Part shown: positions 1 through 7,595 of the stretch, one piece after another
Numbering within the stretch: position 1 is the first letter of the stretch
Layout: the number at the start of each line of letters is the position of its first letter
Assembly: GCA_045805565.1 (NCBI GenBank)
Contig: JBJMKZ010000022.1
Coordinates: 62,001 to 126,000 of the forward strand
Direction of reading: 5' to 3'
DNA length: 64,000 nt
DNA from: DATAEY01 sp045805565
GTDB lineage: Bacteria; Actinomycetota; Thermoleophilia; Solirubrobacterales; Solirubrobacteraceae
The notes under the pieces: model-generated
Databases searched by the model: none
What the model was told of the DNA's origin: nothing
The model's input: the letters and a program-made list of their open reading frames with translations, nothing else
Made by a program: the position numbers and the translations under genes

Positions 1-343
1 AGCGCTCCGCCGCCCGCAGCGCGAGCGTGCCGCCGAGCGAGTTGCCCACGACCACGGCCGGACCCCCATCGCCGGCGGCGTACGGGATCACCCCGGCCAG
101 GAAGCGGTCGAGCTGCGGGAGCATGCGACCGGGCCGCAGGTCGGGCGCGGTCCCGAACCCGGGTAGGTCGATCGCCACCGCTCGGCGCTCGGCGGCGGCG
201 AGCTCGGCCAGCAGCAGGCGCCAGGTGTCGGCGCTGTCCGCCCAGCCGTGCAGCAGCACCAGCGGGGGGCCGGCGCCCTCGAGCTCCAGGACGCGGGTTT
301 CGAACCCACCGAAGCTGCGCCGGTACTCGAGCAGCGGCTCCAC
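1..343 (-). CDS. alpha/beta hydrolase, C-terminal part cut by window edge
   Basis: The first 114 residues of an alpha/beta-hydrolase-fold enzyme are present; the rest lies beyond the left edge. Visible landmarks are the oxyanion-hole motif HGWADS (residues 32-37) and the nucleophile elbow GNSLGG with Ser102, so this copy keeps its nucleophile, unlike two related proteins later in the window. The GTG at 343 gives a normal N-terminus running straight into the first beta strands. It lies 38 bp downstream of a sulfotransferase on the same strand and may be co-transcribed with it. The substrate cannot be predicted. Confidence 0.8.
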   Translation of the reverse strand, partial: MEPLLEYRRSFGGFETRVLELEGAGPPLVLLHGWADSADTWRLLLAELAAAERRAVAIDLPGFGTAPDLRPGRMLPQLDRFLAGVIPYAAGDGGPAVVVGNSLGGTLALRAAER

Positions 344-381
344 GGACGGTCTGCGACCGTATGTAGCGCCGTGGCCGGACG

Positions 382-1290
382 CTATCCCGTCGGGTATCCG
401 AGCTCGGCCAGCAGGTCGCCGGCGGTCTCCACGAACGCGGCCTGATCGGAATCGCTCATCTCGGTCCGCCAGCGTCCGACCCGGTCCGACTGCGGCGGCC
501 TTGAGGCCAGCGCGTGGATGCCAACCCTCTGGTCGGCGCGGATCACCTCTCCCTCGCGCGAGCGGGGAAGGTCGCGGGTGATCTCCTGCAGGCGATCCGC
601 CGCCCGGTCGTGGTAGTCGAGCATCGCCGGGTCCCAGTCGAGCTCCACGAAGGCACAGATGCGGCGCAAGGTCGCTTCGGGCTCCAGCACCAGGTCCTCG
701 TAGCGGACCTCGGTGTAGTGGCCGACCCGCCGGCCCTGCTCGCGCGCCACCCGAATCCGCTTCGCCCACCGGTGGGCGGCCTTGGGAACGCTGCGGGGGC
801 CGAAGTGCAGGCCGGTGATCGAGACGGCGACGTCGCGACCATCGCGGATGAGATGGATGAAGCGCGCCTCGGGAAGGGCCCTCTCGATCGACGACATCTT
901 TCGCAGGTAGCCCGGCGTCTTGTCTCCCCAGCGCGGCTTGCCCGCCTGGTCGGCGTAGTAGCGGTAGAAGGCGCGCAGCGCCGGGCCGGCGGCGAGAGGC
1001 TGCGCCTCGGACACGCGCGCTCGCAGGACATCGGCGTCGAGCCCGAAGTCCGGCCAGCGTCGGTGGCCGGTGACGATCGCGACGAAGCGCTCCGGGGTGA
1101 CCGGGCCCTCCTTGAAGGCGGCGATGACCTCGAGCGCGAAGTGGGTCTCGGGAGGGACGGCGAGCTGGGGGTGGGCGTCGAGCATGAGCCGCAGCAGCGT
1201 GGTGCCCGAGCGCGTGACACCGACCACGAAGGGAGCCGGCTGCGTCGGCTCGCGCCGCGCCAGATGACGACGTACCCGCCCGAGCGTCAT
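382..1290 (-). CDS. sulfotransferase family protein (tandem copy 1)
   Basis: A 302-residue PAPS-dependent sulfotransferase of the bacterial Sulfotransfer_3 type. The 5'-phosphosulfate loop is TRSGTTLLR (residues 26-34), and the 3'-phosphate-binding strand is HLIRDGRDVAVSI (about 146-158). Known family members move sulfate from PAPS to hydroxyl groups of glycans, lipids or small molecules; the acceptor is unknown here. The ATG at 1290 overlaps the stop of the upstream gene as ATGA, which fixes the start and implies translational coupling. It is strikingly similar to that upstream neighbour along its whole length (shared LLRLMLDAHPQLA and DQAAF near the C-terminus), so the two look like a tandem duplication. 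Confidence 0.9.
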   Translation of the reverse strand: MTLGRVRRHLARREPTQPAPFVVGVTRSGTTLLRLMLDAHPQLAVPPETHFALEVIAAFKEGPVTPERFVAIVTGHRRWPDFGLDADVLRARVSEAQPLAAGPALRAFYRYYADQAGKPRWGDKTPGYLRKMSSIERALPEARFIHLIRDGRDVAVSITGLHFGPRSVPKAAHRWAKRIRVAREQGRRVGHYTEVRYEDLVLEPEATLRRICAFVELDWDPAMLDYHDRAADRLQEITRDLPRSREGEVIRADQRVGIHALASRPPQSDRVGRWRTEMSDSDQAAFVETAGDLLAELGYPTG

Positions 1291-2213
1291 CGCGAGCCCG
1301 CCGTCGCCTCGCTGAGCGGATACCCGAGCTCGGCCAGCAGCTCGCCCGCGACGGACTCGAACGCCGCCTGGTCGGAGGGCGACATGTCGCGGCGCCAGCG
1401 CGCGACCCGGTCCTCCCGCGGCGGCTGGGAGACGTGCCGGTGCTGGCGCGCGCGCACGTCGGCCGGGATGGCGGGGCCGCCCTGCGGACGCTCGAAGTCG
1501 CGAGCGATCTCCTCGATGCGGCCGGGCGCGCGCTCGTGGTAGCCGAGCATCGCGCCGTCCCAGGGCAGCTCGGCGAACTCGCACACCGAGCGCAGCACGC
1601 TCTCGGGGTCGACCACCAAGTCCTCGTAGCGAAGCTCGAGATAGTGCCTCACCCGCTGCGAATGCCGCCGCGCCTTGGCGATCCAGCTGGTCCAGCGCTC
1701 GGCCGCGCTGAGCACGTCCTCGGGACCGAAGTGGACCTCCATCAGCGACAGGGCCACGTCGCGACCGTCGCGGATCAGGTGGACGAACCGCGCCTCGGGC
1801 AGCACCCGTTCGATGAGCGGCATCTTGCGGGTGTAGTGCGGGGTCTTGTCCCCCCAGCGCGGCTTGGCCGCCCGCTCCGCGTAGTACCCGTAGAACGCGC
1901 GCAGGGCATCCCCGGCGGTGAACGGGTCCAGCGCCTCGAAGCGCGCGAGCAGCTCGTCGGGCTCCAGGCGGAAGTCCGCCCAGCGGCGGTGTCCGCTGAG
2001 CAGCTCGACGGCCCTCTCAGGCCCGGCTCCCCGCTCGCAGGCCTCCACCAGCTCGGGGATGAAGTGCGTCTCGGGCGGGATCGCCAGCTGAGGATGCGCA
2101 TCCAGCATGAGCCGCAGCAGCGTCGTCCCCGAGCGGCTGACGCCGACGATGAAGGGCGCCGGTGGCCGCCGCCGATCGTGCCCACGAAGGCGCGTCAGAG
2201 CTCGGGGAAGCAT
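1287..2213 (-). CDS. sulfotransferase family protein (tandem copy 2)
   Basis: A 308-residue sulfotransferase and paralogue of the downstream gene, which it overlaps by 4 nt. The PAPS motifs are SRSGTTLLR (residues 26-34) and HLIRDGRDVALSL (about 145-157). The conserved segment PRWGDKTPHY, also near-identical in the neighbour, probably belongs to the substrate side. The ATG at 2213 is chosen because protein-like composition begins there and the family N-terminus is short; a longer in-frame extension overlaps the divergent gene and looks non-coding. The divergent neighbour starts 82 bp away, so promoters for both directions should lie in 2214-2295. Confidence 0.9.
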   Translation of the reverse strand: MLPRALTRLRGHDRRRPPAPFIVGVSRSGTTLLRLMLDAHPQLAIPPETHFIPELVEACERGAGPERAVELLSGHRRWADFRLEPDELLARFEALDPFTAGDALRAFYGYYAERAAKPRWGDKTPHYTRKMPLIERVLPEARFVHLIRDGRDVALSLMEVHFGPEDVLSAAERWTSWIAKARRHSQRVRHYLELRYEDLVVDPESVLRSVCEFAELPWDGAMLGYHERAPGRIEEIARDFERPQGGPAIPADVRARQHRHVSQPPREDRVARWRRDMSPSDQAAFESVAGELLAELGYPLSEATAGSR

Positions 2214-2295
2214 GCCGCCACACTGTGCCACGTCGCCCGTCGGGACGCCGGTCGCGGCGGACCATTTGGGTATCGTGCCCCGTCCGCACGCAGCC

Positions 2296-2988
2296 ATGGT
2301 GGACGAACTCAAGATCGCCGGATGGGGGCTCCCTCCCGCCGACCTGTCCCTCGGGGACGACGAGGTGCACGTATGGCGCGGCACCGTCCGTGCCACCGCC
2401 GACCAGCTGGACGACATCCTGCCGGTCCTGTCGCGGCGCGAGCGCCGGCAGGCGAGAAGGCACGCGAGGCCGAAGAACTTCGCCGCGGCCCTGTTCATGC
2501 TGCGTTCGCTGGTGGGTCGCTACCTCGAGACAGATCCGGCCGGCCTGCGCCTGGACGGGGATCCCGGGGGGCGGCTGGTGCTCGCCGGCCGCCCGGTCGG
2601 TCCGCCGCACTGGGACTTCTCCTGGGGCGGAGACCGGGCGGTCTTCGCGATCAGCGCCACGCAACCGCTGGGCCTGCACCTGGAGGTCGTCCCAGAAGAC
2701 CTCGAGGTCGGCGACCTGATGCGCCGGATGCCGCCGCGCGAGGCGGCCCTGGTCGAGTTCCTGTCCCCCGACAACCGGGCCCGGTCGGTGGTCGGCTACC
2801 ACGTCGAGCGCGAGGCCGAGCGCCGTCTCCAGCTCTACCGTGGCGACGGCGCCGCCCACCCGTCCGGCGACTTCCGGGTCGAGCGGCTGCGGCTGGGCAA
2901 GCGCTTCCTGGCCGCGCTGGCCGCTGAAGGCTGGGACTGGTCACCCAGCTTCTGGCGCTACGGTCCCGGCGAGGAAGCGGGCGCCTAG
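2296..2988 (+). CDS. Sfp/AcpT-type phosphopantetheinyl transferase-like protein, catalytic motifs degenerate
   Basis: A 230-residue protein whose layout follows Sfp-type 4'-phosphopantetheinyl transferases. It has the EVHVWR strand (23-28), the LSRRERRQARRH helix (45-56), an LR-LVGRYL helix (69-77), a strand with DFSW where the family has FN(I/L)SHS (107-110), and GLHLE (126-130) where the family has GxDxE. The Mg-binding aspartate is therefore His and the Ser-His pair is missing. A helix containing EREAERR (171-177) may match the KEAxxK region. Reading: a true family relative that is probably not an active transferase. TATCGT at 2271 could be its -10 box. It lies among sulfotransferases and ends 28 bp before the next one. 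Confidence 0.6.
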   Translation: MVDELKIAGWGLPPADLSLGDDEVHVWRGTVRATADQLDDILPVLSRRERRQARRHARPKNFAAALFMLRSLVGRYLETDPAGLRLDGDPGGRLVLAGRPVGPPHWDFSWGGDRAVFAISATQPLGLHLEVVPEDLEVGDLMRRMPPREAALVEFLSPDNRARSVVGYHVEREAERRLQLYRGDGAAHPSGDFRVERLRLGKRFLAALAAEGWDWSPSFWRYGPGEEAGA

Positions 2989-3016
2989 GCGCCCACGCCG
3001 ACCCCGACGGAAACCC

Positions 3017-3892
3017 ATGCCGGCCAGGAGGAACAGACCGCCCCGCTGGATGCGGCCGATCGACCCGCCCGAGTGCCCGCCGGGCTGGCAGACCGGGCCG
3101 CCGGACTTCGTCGGCGTGGGGGCCCAGCGCGCCGGCACCAGTTGGTGGTACCGCTCGATCGAGCAGCATCCCCAGGTGGCGCGAATCGAAGGCGAGCAGA
3201 AGGAGCTGCACTTCTTCGGCCGCTTCTGGCAGGGTGACATCCCGGAAGACCTCGCCGAGCGCTACCACCGCTTCTTCCCCCGCCCACCCGGCGCGATCTC
3301 CGGCGAGTGGACCCCCCGTTACATGTACGACTTCTGGTCGCTGCGGCTGTTGAAGCGCAGCGCGCCCGACGCCCGCATCCTGGTGCTCCTGCGCGACCCC
3401 GTCGAGCGCTATCTCTCCGGGCTCGCCCGCCACATCAGGCTCGCCGACGAGGCCGAGCAACCGGTCAACCTGATGATGCTGGCCGACGCGCTGGCCCGGG
3501 GTCTCTATCACCAGCAGCTGCTGCGCGTGTTCGAGTTCTTCGCCCGGGAGCGTGTGCTCATCCTCCAGTACGAACGCTGTGTGGCCGATCCGACGGGCGA
3601 GCTCGCGGCGACATGCCGCTTCCTGGGACTGGAGCCCTTCGACGAGCTTCCGCCGCGCGCCGGGGAGCGCCGGCGCCCGCCCAATCCCAAGCCGTACCTC
3701 GACGAGGAGATGCGCGCGGACCTGATCGGGCGCCTCGAGGACGACGTCGGGCGCCTGCTCGAGCTGTGCCCAAAGATCGACGTCTCGCTGTGGCCCAACT
3801 TCCGCCATCTGGCGAGCGCCGACGCCTCCCTCGACGAGTCCCGCGCCGCCGCGCTGGCCGACCCCGCCTCGGCCGGAGGGATGGCGCCGTGA
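3017..3892 (+). CDS. sulfotransferase domain protein
   Basis: A 291-residue sulfotransferase of a different subfamily from the tandem pair upstream, closer to the Sulfotransfer_1/heparan-type group. The PAPS loop is GAQRAGTSWWY (35-45) and the 3'-phosphate site is LLRDPVERYLSGLARH (124-139). ELHFF and GEWTPRYMY are typical intermediate motifs. The ATG at 3017 is the first plausible start after the upstream gene (28 bp); an ATG 36 nt later is also possible. The stop overlaps the next start as GTGA, so sulfation and glycosyl transfer may be co-translated functions. The acceptor is unknown. Confidence 0.87.
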   Translation: MPARRNRPPRWMRPIDPPECPPGWQTGPPDFVGVGAQRAGTSWWYRSIEQHPQVARIEGEQKELHFFGRFWQGDIPEDLAERYHRFFPRPPGAISGEWTPRYMYDFWSLRLLKRSAPDARILVLLRDPVERYLSGLARHIRLADEAEQPVNLMMLADALARGLYHQQLLRVFEFFARERVLILQYERCVADPTGELAATCRFLGLEPFDELPPRAGERRRPPNPKPYLDEEMRADLIGRLEDDVGRLLELCPKIDVSLWPNFRHLASADASLDESRAAALADPASAGGMAP

Positions 3893-4746
3893 AGCTCGTG
3901 ATGACGCTGCTGGCACGCGACGAGGAGGACATCGTCGAGGAGAACCTCGTCTACCACCTCGAGCGCGGGGTCGACTTCGTGGTGGCCACCGACAACCACT
4001 CCAGCGACGCGACTCCCGAGATACTCGAGCGCTACCAGCGCGAGGGCCACGTCCATCTGATCCACGAGTCCTCGACCGACTTCGCCCAGCGTGCGTGGCG
4101 GACGCGGATGGCGCGGCTGGCCGCCACCGAGTTCGGCGCCGACTGGGTGATCGACAACGACGCCGATGAGTTCTGGTGGCCGACCGAGCACCGCGACCTC
4201 AGGGAGCTGTTCGCCTCCCAGCCCGAGCACGTTCAGGCCGTGATGGCCCGCAAGCTCAACTTCGTCCCGCGGCCGGACGGCGACGAGCCCTTCTACGAGC
4301 GCATGCTGCTGCGTGACAACGAAGGCCGCAACCTGATCGGGCGGCTCATCCTGCCCAAGGTCGCCCATCGCGGAGCGGCCGAGGTCAGCGTGGGGACCGG
4401 CTCACATCGGATCACCCTGGACGGCGTGGCCCCGAAGTCATATCCCGCGCCCCTCGAGATCCTCCACTACTCGGTCCGCGGCTTCGCCAGCTTCGAGACG
4501 CGCGTGCGCAATGCCGCGCAGGCGCTGCCCGACGAGTCGGCCGAGGATCGCACCGGCAACGTCAGCGCCCAGTACCGCGAGATGATCCAGATCCTGCATG
4601 CCGGGCGGCTGCGCGACTACTACGACGCGCTGACGGTCGACGCCGAACAGGCCGAGGCGGAGATCGCCGCCGGGCGCCTCGTCCGCGACGACCGCCTCCA
4701 GCAGTTCTTCCGCGAGCGCGCGGTCGCCGCGGGCGAGCGCGCCTGA
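3889..4746 (+). CDS. glycosyltransferase family 2-like protein
   Basis: A 285-residue GT-A-fold protein of the Glyco_tranf_2_4 type. It opens with KLVMTLLARDEEDIVEENL, continues with the nucleotide-sugar strand VVATDNHSSD (31-40), and has the metal-binding segment DNDADEFWW (89-97). GTG at 3889 shares bases with the preceding stop (GTGA); the ATG at 3901 is an alternative. The likely job is adding a sugar to a glycan that the adjacent sulfotransferases modify (inference). A clear paralogue sits 28 kb away at 30881-32119. No membrane segment is evident. Confidence 0.85.
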   Translation: MKLVMTLLARDEEDIVEENLVYHLERGVDFVVATDNHSSDATPEILERYQREGHVHLIHESSTDFAQRAWRTRMARLAATEFGADWVIDNDADEFWWPTEHRDLRELFASQPEHVQAVMARKLNFVPRPDGDEPFYERMLLRDNEGRNLIGRLILPKVAHRGAAEVSVGTGSHRITLDGVAPKSYPAPLEILHYSVRGFASFETRVRNAAQALPDESAEDRTGNVSAQYREMIQILHAGRLRDYYDALTVDAEQAEAEIAAGRLVRDDRLQQFFRERAVAAGERA

Positions 4747-4766
4747 GACATCCCGGGGGCCGCGCC

Positions 4767-5411
4767 GTGCAGGCCTCCGAGCCGCGTCGCGACGAGGTGC
4801 CGCGTCCGCCCCGGTCGCTGCTGGCGCGGCTGGCCGCCGACCCGGTGCACGCCGCGGAGCACCTGGCGCTGGCCGCGGCCGAGCGACACGCTCCCGCCGC
4901 GGCCGCGTGGCTCGCCGAGCGCCGCGCCTTCTACGCCTACGGCCCTCGGGAGCTCGCCCGCATGGCGGTCAAGCGCCACGTCAACGCTGCGCGTCTGAGC
5001 GGCGCGGCGACCGGCTTGGGCGGCATCGCCACGGTGATCCCCGACCTCGCCGCGCAGGCCTGGATCCAGTCGCGGATGGTGTTCTTCGTCGCTGCCGCCT
5101 ACGGGCTCGACCCCCGCGACCCTATGCGTCCGGCCGAGTACCTGGTGATCCAGGGCCTCTACCCAGACGCGCCCGCCGCCCGCCGCGCGCTGGACGGCGC
5201 CGGCCCGGGGATCGCGACGGCCTGGGCCGGCAGCCGGCTGGCGCGCGAGGAGAGGCTCTACCGCAGCCTCGCCCGGCTGACCGGGCGGACGGCCGGAAAG
5301 CGTCTCGGGGCCCGGGCGATCCCGGGCTTCGCGATCGCGGCCAACGCCCTTGGCAACGCCCGCGAGACCAAGGCCCTCGGCAACCGCGCGATCGCCTTCT
5401 ACGGCGGCTAG
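4767..5411 (+). CDS. EcsC family protein
   Basis: A 214-residue alanine/arginine-rich protein matching the EcsC-like domain: the region AARLSGAATGLGGIATVIPDLAAQAWIQSR (about 75-104), then RPAEYLVI and a C-terminal segment IPGFAIAANALGNARETKALGNRAIAFY. EcsC family members are associated with membranes or ABC-transport accessory roles, but their biochemistry is poorly defined. The start is GTG, 20 bp after the glycosyltransferase stop, so it could be the last gene of that operon. It converges with the next gene 15 bp away. Confidence 0.7.
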   Translation: MQASEPRRDEVPRPPRSLLARLAADPVHAAEHLALAAAERHAPAAAAWLAERRAFYAYGPRELARMAVKRHVNAARLSGAATGLGGIATVIPDLAAQAWIQSRMVFFVAAAYGLDPRDPMRPAEYLVIQGLYPDAPAARRALDGAGPGIATAWAGSRLAREERLYRSLARLTGRTAGKRLGARAIPGFAIAANALGNARETKALGNRAIAFYGG

Positions 5412-5426
5412 AGCGGTCGGATCCGG

Positions 5427-5726
5427 CTACGGCTTGCGCAGCACGACCTCGTATTGGTCCACGATCGGCTCGCGTGACGGGCGGGCTGTCACCTCGGCCT
5501 GGGCGCGAGCCTCCTCGGCGAGCTTGGCGCTCGCCCTGAGGTCCTCGGCCGTGGCCCAGTAGGTGATGACGGCGGCGCGCCCGGCCTTCCAGTCCACCGC
5601 CACCGTGATGCCCTCGAACCCCTTCTGCTGCTCGAGCTCAGCGAGCATGTCGGCCTCGAACTGGCGGATCGTGTCCTCGATGCGCTCGGGGGGCAACCCG
5701 GCGTACCGGCTCAGTCTGGCATGCAT
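5427..5726 (-). CDS. small ABM-fold (antibiotic biosynthesis monooxygenase-like) protein
   Basis: A 99-residue single-domain protein with the alternating strand-helix pattern of dimeric alpha-beta-barrel (ABM-like) proteins. It opens MHARLSRYAGLPPERIEDTI and has a central EGITVAVDWKAGRAAVITYW and a C-terminal strand VDQYEVVLRKP. No catalytic residue can be named, and these proteins range from haem-degrading enzymes to simple ligand binders. GAGGAGGG lies 4-11 nt before the ATG, one of the few strong Shine-Dalgarno sites in the window, which makes the start secure. Confidence 0.65.
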   Translation of the reverse strand: MHARLSRYAGLPPERIEDTIRQFEADMLAELEQQKGFEGITVAVDWKAGRAAVITYWATAEDLRASAKLAEEARAQAEVTARPSREPIVDQYEVVLRKP

Positions 5727-5778
5727 TTGACCCTCCTCTCGGGGAGCAGCCTACCCGGCCGGGCGTCCGCGATACAGG

Positions 5779-6471
5779 TCAGGCGCGGCCGTAGACCGGC
5801 ACCGCCGCGCCGCTGGTCGGGGCCGAGTCGGGGGAGCACAGGAAGGCGATCACGCCGGCGATCTCCTCGGGCCTGACCCAGCGCGATTGGTCGGCGCCGG
5901 GCATCGCGGCGCGGTTGGCGGGGGTGTCGATGACGCTGGGGAGGATGGCGTTGGCCCGCACCCCGTCGTCGCGGTACTCGACCGCCAGCGCCCTCACGAA
6001 GGCGAGCACGGCGGCCTTGGAGGCGACATATCCGGCGGCTCCCGAGAACGGCTCGAGCGCGGCTCGGGTCGAGACGCAGACGATCGCGCCGCCCTCGGCC
6101 TCGATCAGCGCCGGCAGGGCGGCCTGGGTGACCAGGTAGGTGGGCCGCAGGTTGAGTCGGAACTGCGCCTCGAAGTCCTCGACCGGCGTCTCGTGCACGC
6201 GCGGCCCCGCGGCGAACCCGCCGACCAGGTTGACAACCGCCCCCAGCGGGGCGCCGGCCTGGCCGCGCGCGAGGGCGACGACCTCTCCCACCTCGGCGGG
6301 GTCGGCCAGGTCCGCCCGGTGCAGCTCCAGGCCCTCCCGCGGGGGCACGCGCTCGAGCTCGCGCTCCGCCCTCCAGGGCACCACGACGCGCCAGCCGTCG
6401 GCCAGGAGGCGCTCCACCACCGCCACCCCCAGCCCGCCGGTTCCTCCCGTGACGAGCGCTGTCTGCGCCAT
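5779..6471 (-). CDS. short-chain dehydrogenase/reductase
   Basis: A 230-residue classical SDR. It shows the NAD(P)-binding TGGTGGLG (8-15), DLAD (54-57), NLVGG (81-85, in place of NNAG), the catalytic triad Ser134, Tyr148 and Lys152 in YVASK, and a PxxxDTP segment after it. The Asn-Leu-Val-Gly variant of the NNAG motif is seen in some actinobacterial SDRs of unknown substrate. It is divergent from the YhaM-like gene, with 83 bp between the two starts. The reaction is NAD(P)-dependent oxidation or reduction of an alcohol/carbonyl; the substrate is not predictable. Confidence 0.88.
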   Translation of the reverse strand: MAQTALVTGGTGGLGVAVVERLLADGWRVVVPWRAERELERVPPREGLELHRADLADPAEVGEVVALARGQAGAPLGAVVNLVGGFAAGPRVHETPVEDFEAQFRLNLRPTYLVTQAALPALIEAEGGAIVCVSTRAALEPFSGAAGYVASKAAVLAFVRALAVEYRDDGVRANAILPSVIDTPANRAAMPGADQSRWVRPEEIAGVIAFLCSPDSAPTSGAAVPVYGRA

Positions 6472-6541
6472 GTCAGCTAAGGCGTCGCGGCATCGACCAG
6501 CACCACATGAGGCCCTACCGTAACCCGTCCGCCTCCGGTTC

Positions 6542-6547
6542 TAAGGT
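6542..6547 (+). promoter_or_regulatory. leaderless-type -10 box for the YhaM-like gene
   Basis: TAAGGT lies 7 nt before the GTG at 6555. This TANNNT-to-start spacing recurs before many genes in the window and implies a transcript that begins at or within 1-2 nt of the start codon. It favours GTG 6555 over the ATG 48 nt upstream. Confidence 0.5.
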
Positions 6548-6554
6548 CGCCCGC

Positions 6555-7508
6555 GTGCAGGTGCGAGAGCTTCAAGACGGGCAGACGGTCGACTGCATCC
6601 TGCTGGTGCGCGAGATCGAGCTGCGCCGCACGCGCTCGGGCGGCGAGTACCTCAAGCTCATCCTGGGCGACCGGACGGGCACCGTTGCGGCCGTCATGTG
6701 GGAGGGAGACGCCGACATCGCCGCCGAGACTCCGTCCGGGCGCCCGGTGCGTGTGACCGGTCGCTACTCGGTGCATTCCCGTTACGGCCCGCAGCTGGTC
6801 ATCGAGGCCCTGCGGCCGGTGCCGGACGGCGAGTACGACCCGCACGGCCTCTTCGACGGGCCGGCGCGCGACGTCACCCAGATGGAGAGCGACCTTCGCG
6901 AGCTGCTCGAGACGATCCAGAACCCCTACCTGCGCAGGTTGCTGGACGACCTGCTGGGGGGCGGCTCGCCGGTGTGGCAGCGCTTTCGGGTCGCCCCCGC
7001 CGCCAAGTACAACCACGAGGCCTACCGCCACGGCTTGCTCGAGCACTCCCTCCTGGTCGCCCAGGCGGTGAGCGCCATCTCCGCCACCTTTCCGGGAGTG
7101 GACCGGGACATCGCCGTGACCGGCGCGCTGCTGCACGACATCGGCAAGCTCGAGGCGTACACGTCCGCTCCCGACATCGACCTCACCGACGAGGGCCGCC
7201 TGCAGGGCGAGATCCCGCTCGGCTATTACCGGGTGCGCCGCGTCATCGATCGACTCGACGGCTTCCCGCCGGCGCTGGCCCAGGAGGTGCTGCACATCAT
7301 CCTCTCCCATCACGGGGCGCTCGAGCACGGCAGCCCCGTGGTTCCGTGCACGCGCGAGGCCACCCTGGTCCACATGGTGGACAACCTCGGCGGTCGGCTC
7401 GGCTCGTTCGACCGCCTGGAGAAGGAGTTGATCGACGGCCAGCGCTGGTCGTCGTTCGACCGGGTGCTGGGAGCCGGCGCCTTCTTCGCCGGGCGCCAGG
7501 CCGCATAG
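6555..7508 (+). CDS. YhaM-like 3'-5' exoribonuclease (OB-fold plus HD domain)
   Basis: A 317-residue two-domain protein. Residues 5-90 form a nucleic-acid-binding OB-fold (QTVDCILLVREIEL, LILGDRTGTVAAVMW). Residues about 125-317 form an HD phosphohydrolase domain with YRHGLLEHSL (His159, His164), LLHDIGKLE (His194, Asp195) and ILSHHGALEHGSP. This architecture is that of YhaM, a metal-dependent 3'-5' exoribonuclease/exonuclease known in Firmicutes. The GTG at 6555 is preferred because TAAGGT precedes it by 7 nt; ATG 6507 is the alternative. The C-terminus is intact and followed by an 87-bp gap. Confidence 0.85.
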   Translation: MQVRELQDGQTVDCILLVREIELRRTRSGGEYLKLILGDRTGTVAAVMWEGDADIAAETPSGRPVRVTGRYSVHSRYGPQLVIEALRPVPDGEYDPHGLFDGPARDVTQMESDLRELLETIQNPYLRRLLDDLLGGGSPVWQRFRVAPAAKYNHEAYRHGLLEHSLLVAQAVSAISATFPGVDRDIAVTGALLHDIGKLEAYTSAPDIDLTDEGRLQGEIPLGYYRVRRVIDRLDGFPPALAQEVLHIILSHHGALEHGSPVVPCTREATLVHMVDNLGGRLGSFDRLEKELIDGQRWSSFDRVLGAGAFFAGRQAA

Positions 7509-7595
7509 GTCACCACCCCGGTTTCCGCAAATACCGTCCGGGACCATGCCCGAGCGCCGCTGTCCCCGAGCCCGGTTTCTTATCGTGTCGGGGTC

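Noticed and set aside
1434..2927. 497-codon plus-strand frame running antisense to sulfotransferase 2 and then across the PPTase-like gene
   Set aside because: It conflicts with two better-supported frames, and its translation has no family features.
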